In this document: one piece after another, positions 17,387 to 26,346 of the stretch
Layout: every line of letters begins with the position of its first letter
Numbering within the stretch: position 1 is the first letter of the stretch
Source of the DNA: Rhodopseudomonas pentothenatexigens
GTDB lineage: Bacteria; Pseudomonadota; Alphaproteobacteria; Rhizobiales; Xanthobacteraceae
NCBI RefSeq assembly: GCF_900218015.1
Contig: NZ_UFQQ01000013.1
Location: 62,001 to 126,000 of the forward strand
Length of the DNA stretch: 64,000 nucleotides
Direction of reading: 5' to 3'
Notes under the pieces: generated by a model
Database searches by the model: none
What the model saw: only the letters and a program-made list of their open reading frames with translations
What the model was told of the DNA's origin: nothing
Translations under genes and position numbers: made by a program

Positions 17387-18568
17387 ATGGCACGTTCAAT
17401 GGTTTGGCGAGCTGCGTATGCAGCCGTTGTTGCGGCGACCTTGCTCGTGTCGCCGGCGCGTGCCGGATGCAGTCCTGAAGACATGGCCGACGCCTTGGCT
17501 GGGACGCTGTCCGCCGGCTGGGCCTGTAAGTCAGTCTATCAAGACGACACCAGCCGATACGCAGCCATCGCGTTGACCGCAGTCCTCACCGGTGTCGCCG
17601 CGCAGGGATCGGACACCGGCAAAGGACAAGCCCTGGTCGATCAGTTCTGCGCGGAAGCCCAAGGCAGCGCCGATCAGATCGTCAGCAAGCTCAATACGAT
17701 CTTTGGAAACGCCGTCGCCGAAGCGGTGCTCGGCGATCTTTCGAAGCAGCTCGCCGCAGTCGGCGCGGCTGCGGACGTGGTGAAGTGCTCCTGCAAGAGT
17801 GAACAGACCACCATCGGGCTGGGTTCGGAGGCCGGCAACTGCCTCGAAGAGGCGTTGTGCTGGGGGCAGGAGCAGTTGGGGTGGCAGTCTTGCGGGAAGT
17901 GCGAGGTTCGTCCGCCCGTCCGCGCCGTCTGCGCGGCCATCCCAGAAAGCTGCAGGAAGATCCACTTCAAGGACTGGTCGAAGCATGCGGAATGTCAGGG
18001 CATCGGCGGTGCCGGTTCGATCTTCAGCCCTTCGAGCAAGGGGAGCTACAAGGACACCTATGATCGTTATGGCGTGTCCGTCGTCGAAACAGGCGATGGA
18101 ACGCTGGTCGTCACCGATCCAGGCCAATATGCCTGTCATAGCGGCATCACCTATTGCAGCTGTCCGAAGCCGATGGTGCCGAAGTGGTCGCAGGTCGCCA
18201 ATCCCGGGTCGGGCGACAACAAATACGTGTTCTCTTGCGACTGTCCGAAAGGCACCCACCCGGGAAAATTGACCGCCGACAACATCTCCGAATGCCTGTG
18301 CGACGAAACCAATCAGGTGGCGAGTTTCGGCTTTGCACCGTTCGGCATGTGTCCGCCGCCGGCTTGCCCCGCCGGACAAACGAGGCTCGGCGGTGACAAG
18401 AACAGCCCGTGCGTGACGCCATGCTCCGACAAGAGCCAGGGCATGGCCTTCGACGGGAGCTGCTGCGATCCCGTGCAGATGTCGAATTGCGGCGAATGCT
18501 GCGCGCCCGACACCGTGCCCAACGTCAAGACCGGCTCATGTGAGCCGCGGCCCAAGCCTCCCAAATGA
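17387..18568 (+). CDS. Cysteine-rich exported protein of unknown function
   Basis: The product is 393 residues, with a signal peptide (MARSMVWRAAYAAVV to A-R-A|G). The mature part has an alpha-helical N-terminal half (about 30-150, few cysteines, helical heptads such as ADQIVSKLNTIFGNAV). From about 150 on it has more than 25 cysteines, with motifs CSCKSE, CGKCEV, YCSCPKP, FSCDCPKG, SCCDP and ECCAP. The C-terminal CC-pair modules are the same kind as those in the next gene. Its stop overlaps the start of the next gene (ATGA at 18565-18568), so the two are made together. No catalytic motif is seen. A disulfide-rich surface or periplasmic protein is likely. Confidence 0.7.
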   Translation: MARSMVWRAAYAAVVAATLLVSPARAGCSPEDMADALAGTLSAGWACKSVYQDDTSRYAAIALTAVLTGVAAQGSDTGKGQALVDQFCAEAQGSADQIVSKLNTIFGNAVAEAVLGDLSKQLAAVGAAADVVKCSCKSEQTTIGLGSEAGNCLEEALCWGQEQLGWQSCGKCEVRPPVRAVCAAIPESCRKIHFKDWSKHAECQGIGGAGSIFSPSSKGSYKDTYDRYGVSVVETGDGTLVVTDPGQYACHSGITYCSCPKPMVPKWSQVANPGSGDNKYVFSCDCPKGTHPGKLTADNISECLCDETNQVASFGFAPFGMCPPPACPAGQTRLGGDKNSPCVTPCSDKSQGMAFDGSCCDPVQMSNCGECCAPDTVPNVKTGSCEPRPKPPK

Positions 18569-21162
18569 GGCGTACAACCATGATCGTCTCCGGCCGCCCC
18601 GCTTTCCTCGCAGTCCTCGTCCGAGCGATACGAGGCTCGGCCTGCGCACTGGTCCTGACGCTCGCAGGCGGTGCCGCCGCAATCGCGCAATCATCGCCGG
18701 GTGTATACGCGCCGGGCTACGCCGCCGTGACCGGCTTCTCGGGTGCGGTTCGGCCGTTTCAGATCGAGCCTGGTCAGGACCCGAACCTGCGGACGTTCAT
18801 CGATCCCGATGGGCCATCGCTCCGCGTCATCGATCTGAGGCGGATGGACGGGCCGCCGTCGGCGCAGCCGGTCGGCGCGCCGAAACCGTTCACCGTCAGC
18901 GCCAAGATGATCGGCCAGGTGTTCGGCGTCGCGGTGGACGACAAGTTCAACATCTACGTCGCGGCGAGCTCCGCCTATGGCATCGCGATCGTTGCTTCTG
19001 GCCCCGACGGACAGCCTCAACGCATCAGGCAAGGGAGCAGGGACGCGACCTTCATGGCGGCGCAATGGGGACCGGGCGGAGGGCCGGGATCAATCTGGAA
19101 GATCAACGGTGCGACGGGCGCCGTCACGCTGTTCGCGAATGTCGCCACCGGCGGCAAGCCCAACAGCGCCGCCGCACTCGGTGGATTGGCTTTCGATCCG
19201 ATCAGCGCCTCCTTGTTCGTCGCCGATCGGGAAACCGGCCTGATCCATCGCTTCGGCGCCCGCGGCTCCGGCCTCGGCGCTTATGATCATGGCATCGTCG
19301 GCACCGCCGCTGCAGGGCTTCCTTCGGCTCCGCCCCCGCCCGCAGCCGGCGCGGACATCTCGAGCCCGCAATTCGACAGCGCTCGTCCGGAAACCTGGGG
19401 TTATGCCGCACCGGCACGGCGGGTGTTCGGCTTGGCGGTGCACGGTCGTCGGCTTTACTACGCGATAGCCGAGGGGCTGCAGGTGTACTCGGTCGGTCTG
19501 CGCGACGACGGGTCTTTCGGCACCGATGCGCGGCTCGAAGTGGCAGTACCCGCAGCTGCCGCTCCCTCCGAGATTTCCCGCATTGCGTTCGACGACGCGG
19601 GACGAATGTATCTCGCCGAGCGGCCCGCGCCGACCGGCGCGCAGGATTTCGAGGCGTTATCGGTCCCGTCGATCGGTCGCGTGCTGCGCTATGCGGTGAT
19701 TGGTAGGATCGAAGGCGGCAAACCGATCTGGCAGCCTCTGCCGGACGAGTATGCCATCGGTCTGGCTGCAGATTTCCGCAACGGCAACGGTGGCGTCGCG
19801 ATCGGCTACAGCTACGATGCCGATGGTAAGCTGAATCCGGAGTCCTGCGGCGGCTTCGTCTGGAGCACAGGCGAACAGTTGCGTCGGACGGCCGATGCCG
19901 GGCTGATAGCTCGACTCGGCCGAGCCGATGCGCTCGCGATCAATGGGTTGCAGGGAAACCCGGTGTGGCGCGTCCGTCGCGGCGAGCAGCCCCCGCTGCT
20001 GAGTTACTTCATCGACTATGCAGATGCGCCGTTCGATTCCTCTGCGCGGGGGCACCTCGGAGATATCGCCATCTTGCGGCTGTGCACGCGGCCGGCCGCC
20101 GAGCTGCGCATGGCGCCTGCCCCGGCCGGCGCGCCGCCGTTCGTCGGCAGTCCGATCCCGCCCGGTCTGCAGATCTGCAAGACCCACGTTTGCGGTCCGG
20201 ATGGCTCGGTTTGCCCGCCCAGCCAGATATGGATCATCAAGACCAATCAGTGTGGAACCGGTTGCCCGCCGCCGGACATCGTTATCAACGGCCAATGCTG
20301 CTCGCCGATCGATCTTGAGCCCGGTGGCGCCTGCTCCAGCCGGACTCCGTCGACCGATATCGGCAAGCCGATGTGCGGTGCCGCCCAGACCGCGATCGGT
20401 GCGGACAAGCAATGCTGTGACAACAGCCAGATCTACTCCGGCCCGAACGGGGAGCAGCAGTGTTGCGCAGGGGCTCTGGTGAACGGCAAATGTGATCCGC
20501 TCAAGCCGAAGATCCCAGACTGGGCTTGTCCCGGCTGCTGTGCGCCCGGCTACACCAAGACCGGCGGCAAGTGTTGTCTGACGAGTCAGATGACCTCGAC
20601 GGGTCAATGCTGCGCGTCCGGGCAGACGCCGAGCGCCGATGGCGCGATGTGTGTCCCGCGTTTTTGGCTGCCAAAGCTGTCGCTGTGCTGTGCGCCGGGC
20701 TTCGTGCCGACCGGCAAGGCCAAGTGCTGTGCTGCTGCCAATCTGACGACCAGCGGCGAATGCTGCGCGGTCGCGGTCGATCCTCAGGATCGCAAGCAAT
20801 GTCCCACTCAAGCCTCGCCGCCCCAGCCTTGCAAACGTGGCGAAATCCGCAACAGCAAAGGCGCGTGCGTGTCCGCGACGCTGCAGCCCACGCCCGCTCC
20901 ACGCGAAATGCTCCGTCCCAAGTGCCGGCCCAACGAGCGGCGTGACGCCCGCGGCGGCTGCGTCGCGCGCAAGTCACGGCCGATGCCGGACACGCCACCG
21001 GCGGTGATCCGGCGGCCGACCGGGTGTCCGCCCGGATTCGTCCTTGGCCCGCTCGGCCAGCGCTGCTTGCCGGCGAGAGGCGGCCGGATCATTGGACCGC
21101 CGGTTCTCGGAGGAGGGCGGGATGGTCATCTTCGAGGCGGCCCGCCTGACGGACGCAGATAG
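18565..21162 (+). CDS. Large exported protein: propeller-like domain plus CC-pair cysteine repeats
   Basis: The product is 865 residues. The ATG at 18565 is chosen for its four-base overlap with the preceding gene. A signal sequence ends near A-I-A-Q-S (residue ~42). Residues ~60-510 resemble a beta-propeller of the major-royal-jelly/NHL sort: repeated blade-like stretches such as VFGVAVDDKFNIYVAASS, LGGLAFDPISASLFVAD, VFGLAVHGRRLYYA and ISRIAFDDAGRMYLAE. Residues ~545-770 hold nine CC dipeptides spaced about 15-30 residues (QCCS, QCCD, QCCAG, GCCAP, KCCL, QCCAS, LCCAP, KCCAA, ECCAV). The tail is basic and Pro/Gly-rich. Function unknown; perhaps a secreted or surface scaffold. Confidence 0.7.
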   Translation: MRRTTMIVSGRPAFLAVLVRAIRGSACALVLTLAGGAAAIAQSSPGVYAPGYAAVTGFSGAVRPFQIEPGQDPNLRTFIDPDGPSLRVIDLRRMDGPPSAQPVGAPKPFTVSAKMIGQVFGVAVDDKFNIYVAASSAYGIAIVASGPDGQPQRIRQGSRDATFMAAQWGPGGGPGSIWKINGATGAVTLFANVATGGKPNSAAALGGLAFDPISASLFVADRETGLIHRFGARGSGLGAYDHGIVGTAAAGLPSAPPPPAAGADISSPQFDSARPETWGYAAPARRVFGLAVHGRRLYYAIAEGLQVYSVGLRDDGSFGTDARLEVAVPAAAAPSEISRIAFDDAGRMYLAERPAPTGAQDFEALSVPSIGRVLRYAVIGRIEGGKPIWQPLPDEYAIGLAADFRNGNGGVAIGYSYDADGKLNPESCGGFVWSTGEQLRRTADAGLIARLGRADALAINGLQGNPVWRVRRGEQPPLLSYFIDYADAPFDSSARGHLGDIAILRLCTRPAAELRMAPAPAGAPPFVGSPIPPGLQICKTHVCGPDGSVCPPSQIWIIKTNQCGTGCPPPDIVINGQCCSPIDLEPGGACSSRTPSTDIGKPMCGAAQTAIGADKQCCDNSQIYSGPNGEQQCCAGALVNGKCDPLKPKIPDWACPGCCAPGYTKTGGKCCLTSQMTSTGQCCASGQTPSADGAMCVPRFWLPKLSLCCAPGFVPTGKAKCCAAANLTTSGECCAVAVDPQDRKQCPTQASPPQPCKRGEIRNSKGACVSATLQPTPAPREMLRPKCRPNERRDARGGCVARKSRPMPDTPPAVIRRPTGCPPGFVLGPLGQRCLPARGGRIIGPPVLGGGRDGHLRGGPPDGRR

Positions 21163-21426
21163 CGTCCGGGTCTGAAGACGACGCCGACGATCGTTCCGCG
21201 CCAGAATAGGTCGCCGGGGGGCCCGCTGCGGTGCTGCTTGTCACAACCGTCGCAGCCCCTTCAGCACCGACCCGGCCGCCGATGTTGCCGGGTGGAGAGA
21301 GCGCACCAGCACCAGCGCTTGCGCCCCGCGGAACCCTGACGATGTCGCTTCCCTGCTCGCTCTCGCGTCGACTCCTGGCGGGCGGTTGCGCTAGATTCGG
21401 TTTGCACAAGCCCAGCAGAGGCGAAA

Positions 21427-23817
21427 GTGAACGACACGCTGTCCGCGTCCGAGCAGGCGCTCGTCGATCGGGAAAGGGAACTCGCAGAGGTTCAGCGCAT
21501 CGCCAAAGTGGGCGGTGTGGTGGTGGATCTGACCGCGGGGTTCCGTAATCACCGATCCCCGGAATATCTGGCGATCCATGGCCTGCCGCCCGAGGCGGTG
21601 AACGAGACTCATGAGGACTGGGTGCGCCGGCTGCACCCCGAGGACCGCGAACGCGCCGAGCGGCAGTTTCTCGACCTCATCAAGGGCACCTCCGACCGCT
21701 ACTCCGCCGAATATCGCATCATCCGCCCGAACGACGGGGAAGTGCGCTGGATCGCAGCGGAAGGGCGGATCGAGCGCGATGCGTCGGGGCGCGCGGTGCG
21801 GATGGTCGGCGCGCATATCGACATCACCGATCGCGCCGTCGCCCGCGAGATGCTGCGCGAGAGCGAGCAGCGCTTCAAGCTGATCGCCGACAGCGCGCCG
21901 GTGCCGATCTGGGTCACGCGCCTCGACCGAACCCGCAGCTTCGTCAACCGCGCCTATTGCGACTTCATCGGGCTTTCCTACGACGAGGCGCTGGTGTTCG
22001 ACTGGCGCAGCATCATCCATCCCGACGATGTCGCCGAGGTGGTCCGCAACAGCGTCGCCGGCGAGGCCTCGCTGCAGCCGTTCGTGCTTGAAGGCCGCTA
22101 CCGCCGCGCCGACGGGCAATGGCGGTGGATCAGGTCGGAGTCGCAGCCGCGATGGGATCCCGCCGGGCGCCACATCGGCTTCATCGGTGTCGCCCACGAC
22201 ATCACCACCGCCAAGCAGGCGGAGATCGATCTGCGCAATGTCAACGACGTGCTGGAGCGGCTGATCGCGCAGCGCACCGCGCAACTGCATTCCAGCGAGT
22301 CACAGCTTCGCGCGATCCTCGAAACCACCAATCAGTATCAGGGGTTGCTCGATCTCAAGGGCCGGCTGCTCTACGTCAACGGCACCGCGCTGGCCGGCAT
22401 CGCGGCCGAGCCGGCGCAAGTACTGGGCGCGCTCTTCTGGAAGACGCCGTGGTTCGAGGCGACGCCCGCGGCGGAGAGTGCGATCGAACGCGCGTTCCAC
22501 GCGGCGCGAGCGGGCGAGATCGCCAAGCTCGATCTGGAACTGCAACTCCCCGCCGGGCAGCGCCACATTGATTTCTCGCTGCGGCCGGTGGCGGATGCGC
22601 AGGGCGGCGTCATGGCGGTGCTGGCTGAAGGCATCGATTCCACCGAGCGCCGCCGCAACGAGGAGGCGCTGCGGCAGGCGCAGAAGATGGAAGCGGTCGG
22701 ACAGCTCACCGGCGGCGTCGCGCACGACTTCAACAATCTGCTCACCATCATCCGCTCCGCGGTGGATTTCCTGCGCCGGCGCGACCTGCCGGAGGAGCGC
22801 CGCCGGCGCTACGTCGATGCGATTTCGGACACGGCCGATCGTGCCTCCAAACTCACCGGGCAACTCCTGGCGTTCGCGCGGCGGCAGCCGCTGTCGCCGG
22901 TGGTGTTCGACGTCGCGGCCCAGATCCAGAGCATCGCCAATCTGATCCGCCCGCTGGTCGGCAGCAGGGTCGAGATCGACGTCGACACCGGACGGGAGCC
23001 GAACTACGCGATCGCCGATGTGGGCCAGTTCGAGACCGCTCTGGTCAATCTCGCCGTCAACGGCCGTGACGCGATGAACGGCGAGGGCCGGCTGTCGATA
23101 TCACTTCGCCGCGTCGACGAAATCCCGCCGGCGCGGTCGCAGCCGGCGCGCCAGGGCGCGTTCGTAGCGATCTCGGTCACCGACAGCGGCAGCGGCATCG
23201 CGCCGGGCAATCTCGACGTGATCTTCGAGCCGTTTTTTACCACCAAGGAGGTCGGCCGCGGTACCGGCCTCGGTCTCAGCCAGGCGTTCGGTTTCGCCAA
23301 GCAGTCCGGCGGTGAGATCATCGTGCACAGCGCGCTGGGCGAGGGGGCGACCTTCACCATCTATCTGCCCCAGGCGCAGGCCCCGGAGCAGACCGAGGCG
23401 GCGACGCTGTCGCGCGCCGACCCGGCCGGCGGGCTCGGTCACCGCATCCTGGTGGTGGAGGACAATGTCGAGGTCGGCAAGTTTTCGACCGAACTGCTGC
23501 AGGATCTCGGCTACACCATCAAATGGGCGAAGTCCGCCGACGAAGCGCTGGCGGCGCTGGCCGAGGACGAGTTCGCGTTCGATCTGGTGTTTTCCGACGT
23601 GATCATGCCCGGCAAGAACGGTGTCGAACTCGCCACCATCGTTCGCGAGCGCTATCCCGGCCTGCCGGTGGTGCTGACCAGCGGCTACAGCAGCGTGCTG
23701 GCCGAGAACGCGCATCAAGGCTTCGAGCTGATTCAGAAGCCATATTCGGTAGAAGCGCTGTCCCGGGTGTTGCGGCGGGCGATCTCCGAACGCCGGACGC
23801 GGCCGACCGGAGGATGA
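21427..23817 (+). CDS. Hybrid PAS-domain sensor histidine kinase with receiver
   Basis: The product is 796 residues. A GTG start with AGAGGCG upstream is used. Three PAS domains are seen (about 20-130, 145-255 and 290-405), the first two ending in typical PAC motifs (VGAHIDITD; GVAHDITTAK). A HisKA phosphoacceptor follows in GGVAHDFNNLL (His433), then HATPase_c with NLAVNGRDAM and GTGLGLSQ, and a receiver domain (VVEDNVEVG, Asp724 in FSDVIMPGKNG). There is no transmembrane segment or signal peptide, so it senses a cytosolic cue. No dedicated response regulator lies next to it. Confidence 0.88.
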   Translation: MNDTLSASEQALVDRERELAEVQRIAKVGGVVVDLTAGFRNHRSPEYLAIHGLPPEAVNETHEDWVRRLHPEDRERAERQFLDLIKGTSDRYSAEYRIIRPNDGEVRWIAAEGRIERDASGRAVRMVGAHIDITDRAVAREMLRESEQRFKLIADSAPVPIWVTRLDRTRSFVNRAYCDFIGLSYDEALVFDWRSIIHPDDVAEVVRNSVAGEASLQPFVLEGRYRRADGQWRWIRSESQPRWDPAGRHIGFIGVAHDITTAKQAEIDLRNVNDVLERLIAQRTAQLHSSESQLRAILETTNQYQGLLDLKGRLLYVNGTALAGIAAEPAQVLGALFWKTPWFEATPAAESAIERAFHAARAGEIAKLDLELQLPAGQRHIDFSLRPVADAQGGVMAVLAEGIDSTERRRNEEALRQAQKMEAVGQLTGGVAHDFNNLLTIIRSAVDFLRRRDLPEERRRRYVDAISDTADRASKLTGQLLAFARRQPLSPVVFDVAAQIQSIANLIRPLVGSRVEIDVDTGREPNYAIADVGQFETALVNLAVNGRDAMNGEGRLSISLRRVDEIPPARSQPARQGAFVAISVTDSGSGIAPGNLDVIFEPFFTTKEVGRGTGLGLSQAFGFAKQSGGEIIVHSALGEGATFTIYLPQAQAPEQTEAATLSRADPAGGLGHRILVVEDNVEVGKFSTELLQDLGYTIKWAKSADEALAALAEDEFAFDLVFSDVIMPGKNGVELATIVRERYPGLPVVLTSGYSSVLAENAHQGFELIQKPYSVEALSRVLRRAISERRTRPTGG

Positions 23818-23838
23818 GGTCGCGGGCCGCGGACGAAC

Positions 23839-24630
23839 TCACATCATCAGCGGCTTGGCTTCCTCCGCCATCGCCTGCAGCAGCGGCAGGAAGCGGTCGA
23901 TCATCTCGCCGGTGGTGATCCGGTCGACATGGGCACCGATATTGGCGGCGGCGACGATCGTGTCGTCATAGCGGCGGATCGGCACCGCGACCGAGCGGAA
24001 GCCGGGCTCGGCTTCGCGGTCGACCAGCGAGTAGCCCTTGGTACGATCGGCGATGATGGTGGCGATCACCGTTTGCTTGTCGACGATGGTCTCTTCGGTC
24101 TGCTTGGCCAGCGTCATGCCGTTGATGGTCGCGGTCAGCTCGTTGTTGTCGAGCCGGCTGAGCAGTACGCGACCGACCGAGGTGCAGAACAGCGGCAATC
24201 GATAGCCGAGATCGATCCCGGCCGAGAACACCCGCGCCGGGCTGGCCCGCGCCACAAACACCGCGTCTTCGCCGTCGAGAATGGCCAGCGAGCAGACTTC
24301 CTTGGCATTGGCCGACACCCGGTCCATCAGCGGCTGCAGCACCGCGCTGATCTGGTTTGAGGCCAGATAGGCAGAGGCGAGTCCGAGCACGCGCGGCGTC
24401 AGCGCGAACAGCCGGTCGTCGCTGCTGACATAGCCGGCGCTCTGCAGCGTCAGCAGGATACGCCGTGCCGTCGCGCGCGGCAGATCGCAGGCCTTGGCGA
24501 CATCGCTCAGCGTCATCGGCCGCTGTTCGGCGCCGAAGGCTTCGATCACCCGCAATCCCCGCGACAGGCTTTCGATGAACTCGGCACTCTCGGTCGGTGC
24601 GTCGTCGGCGGTTCGTTTCAGTTTGGGCAT
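23839..24630 (-). CDS. IclR-family transcriptional regulator
   Basis: The product is 263 residues. The ATG at 24630 (MPKLKRT) is chosen over a longer reading because it gives the usual family length. An N-terminal winged helix (about 25-85, LSDVAKACDLPRATARRILLTL) is followed by the IclR effector domain (about 95-263, GYRLPLFCTSVGRVLLS, then GYSLVDREAEPGFRSVAVPIR). PcaR and PobR relatives control aromatic catabolism. It is divergent from the Rieske oxygenase at 24988; the shared region carries two GTTCG/CGAAC palindromes suited to an IclR dimer. It probably controls its own gene and the 24988-32724 genes. Confidence 0.88.
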   Translation of the reverse strand: MPKLKRTADDAPTESAEFIESLSRGLRVIEAFGAEQRPMTLSDVAKACDLPRATARRILLTLQSAGYVSSDDRLFALTPRVLGLASAYLASNQISAVLQPLMDRVSANAKEVCSLAILDGEDAVFVARASPARVFSAGIDLGYRLPLFCTSVGRVLLSRLDNNELTATINGMTLAKQTEETIVDKQTVIATIIADRTKGYSLVDREAEPGFRSVAVPIRRYDDTIVAAANIGAHVDRITTGEMIDRFLPLLQAMAEEAKPLMM

Positions 24631-24704
24631 GCGGGTACTTTGTATGGGGACGAGGCGGAGCGCCGACGGCACGCGCCGCGACTTTTGAGCGCGAGCTATA
24701 CGAT

Positions 24705-24721
24705 TGTTCGATCAACGAACA
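24705..24721. promoter_or_regulatory. Palindromic operator candidate A (IclR type)
   Basis: TGTTCG and CGAACA form a perfect 6-base inverted repeat with the 5-base spacer ATCAA. It lies 75 bases upstream of the IclR-type gene start. It shares the GTTCG/CGAAC half-site with candidate B, and both lie in the same divergent region. Confidence 0.55.
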
Positions 24722-24821
24722 CAAGTTCGCCAGCGACTTAGGCGGCTGCCATCCTCATAGGCACGGAACGCGGAGAATTTGTTCTTGCACGAGATGCTCT
24801 TTAGAGGCAGTTTCATTCTAA

Positions 24822-24837
24822 ACGAACGAATGTTCGT
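24822..24837. promoter_or_regulatory. Palindromic operator candidate B (IclR type)
   Basis: ACGAAC and GTTCGT form a perfect 6-base inverted repeat around GAAT. A further CGAACGTT half-site follows at 24842-24849. It lies 150 bases upstream of the Rieske oxygenase start, where a regulator could act on its promoter. The surrounding sequence is more AT-rich than the genes. Confidence 0.55.
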
Positions 24838-24987
24838 CTATCGAACGTTTTGCTGTGCAGGGCGAATGATGGTCAGGATCAATGTCAGCGGCTATGGCAC
24901 CCACAAGCTGCTGCGCGCGCTGACCGCGGTCGCTCCTGCGCTCACAACAAGGCAGCCGCCCGAGGCTGCGCCAAGGAGGCCGACGCC

Positions 24988-26346
24988 ATGATGAGCCAGG
25001 AACAGAATGATCTGATCACCCGGGTCGGGCCGGGGACGCCCTGCGGCAAGCTGATGCGCGCCTATTGGCAGCCGGCCGCGCTGGTCGACGAACTCGAAGG
25101 CGAGCGGCCGATCAAGCCGGTGCGGCTGCTCGGCGAAGACTTCGTGCTGTTCAAGGACGAGACCGGCCGCTACGGCCTGATCGATCGCGACTGCCCGCAT
25201 CGCGGCGCCGACCTCGCGTTCGGGCGGCTGGAGAACGGCGGCCTGCGCTGCGCCTTCCACGGCTGGCTGTTCGACGTCGACGGCAATTGCATCGACACCC
25301 CCGCCGAGCCGGCCGGCTCCCCGCTGTGCAAGAACATCAAGCAGCGCGCGTTTCCGGTGGTGGCCAAGGGCGGCATCCTGTGGGCCTATCTCGGCGCGGG
25401 CGAGCCGCCGGCGTTTCCGGAGATCGATTGCTTCATCGCCCCCGATACCCATGTGTTCGCGTTCAAGGGGCTGATGGAATGCAACTGGCTGCAGGCGCTG
25501 GAGGTCGGCATCGACCCGGCGCACGCCTCGTTCCTGCACCGCTTCTTCGAGGATGAGGACACCTCGCAGGCCTACGGCAAGCAATTCCGCGGCGCCTCGG
25601 CGGGCAGCGATCTGCCGATGACCAAGGTGCTGCGCGAATACGATCGCCCGATCATCAATGTCGAGCACACCGAATACGGCCTGCGGCTGATCGCGCTGCG
25701 CGAGATCGACGACGAACGCACCCACGTCCGCGTCACCAATCAGCTGTTCCCGCACGGCTTCGTCATCCCGATGAGCACCGAGATGACGATCACGCAGTGG
25801 CACGTCCCGGTCGACGACACCCACTGTTACTGGTACGCGATCTTCACCAGCTACGCTGCGCCGGTCGACAAGTTGAAGATGCGCGATCAGCGCCTCGAGC
25901 TGTACGAGCTGCCGGACTACAAGTCGCGCAAGAACAAGACCAACGATTACGGCTTCGATCCGCACGAGCAGGCGACCGCGACCTACACCGGCATGGGACT
26001 GGACATCAACGTGCACGACCAGTGGGCGGTGGAGTCGATGGGCGCGATCCAGGATCGCACTCGCGAGCATCTCGGCCAGAGCGACAAGGCGATCATCCAG
26101 TATCGCAGGCTGCTGCGCCAGGAGATCGAAAAGGCCGCCTCCGGCGCCAGGCCGTTGCTCGCGCTCGACGAGGCTGCGGCCCGCGCGATCCAGGGGCCGG
26201 CCACGATGGACGGCATCGGCCCGAGCCGCGGCTGGGAGACCTATTGGATGGAGGTCGACGTCAAGCGTCGCCGCGGCGCGCCGTGGGCCGCGCCGGTGCC
26301 GTCCGAGATCGCCGCCAAGGTCCCGCATCTGACGGCCGCAGAATGA
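24988..26346 (+). CDS. Rieske non-heme iron oxygenase, large subunit
   Basis: The product is 452 residues. The ATG at 24988 follows AAGGAGG by eight bases. The Rieske cluster ligands are CPHRGADLAF (C-x-H, near residue 70) and CAFHGW (C-x2-H, near 90). The mononuclear iron site is in GIDPAHASFLHRFF (near 180), with a carboxylate further on. Length and motifs resemble phthalate 4,5-dioxygenase-type alpha3 oxygenases, which need a separate reductase; none is encoded nearby. The stop overlaps the start of the next gene (ATGA at 26343-26346). It probably hydroxylates or dealkylates an aromatic or amine substrate; the substrate is unknown. Confidence 0.88.
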   Translation: MMSQEQNDLITRVGPGTPCGKLMRAYWQPAALVDELEGERPIKPVRLLGEDFVLFKDETGRYGLIDRDCPHRGADLAFGRLENGGLRCAFHGWLFDVDGNCIDTPAEPAGSPLCKNIKQRAFPVVAKGGILWAYLGAGEPPAFPEIDCFIAPDTHVFAFKGLMECNWLQALEVGIDPAHASFLHRFFEDEDTSQAYGKQFRGASAGSDLPMTKVLREYDRPIINVEHTEYGLRLIALREIDDERTHVRVTNQLFPHGFVIPMSTEMTITQWHVPVDDTHCYWYAIFTSYAAPVDKLKMRDQRLELYELPDYKSRKNKTNDYGFDPHEQATATYTGMGLDINVHDQWAVESMGAIQDRTREHLGQSDKAIIQYRRLLRQEIEKAASGARPLLALDEAAARAIQGPATMDGIGPSRGWETYWMEVDVKRRRGAPWAAPVPSEIAAKVPHLTAAE

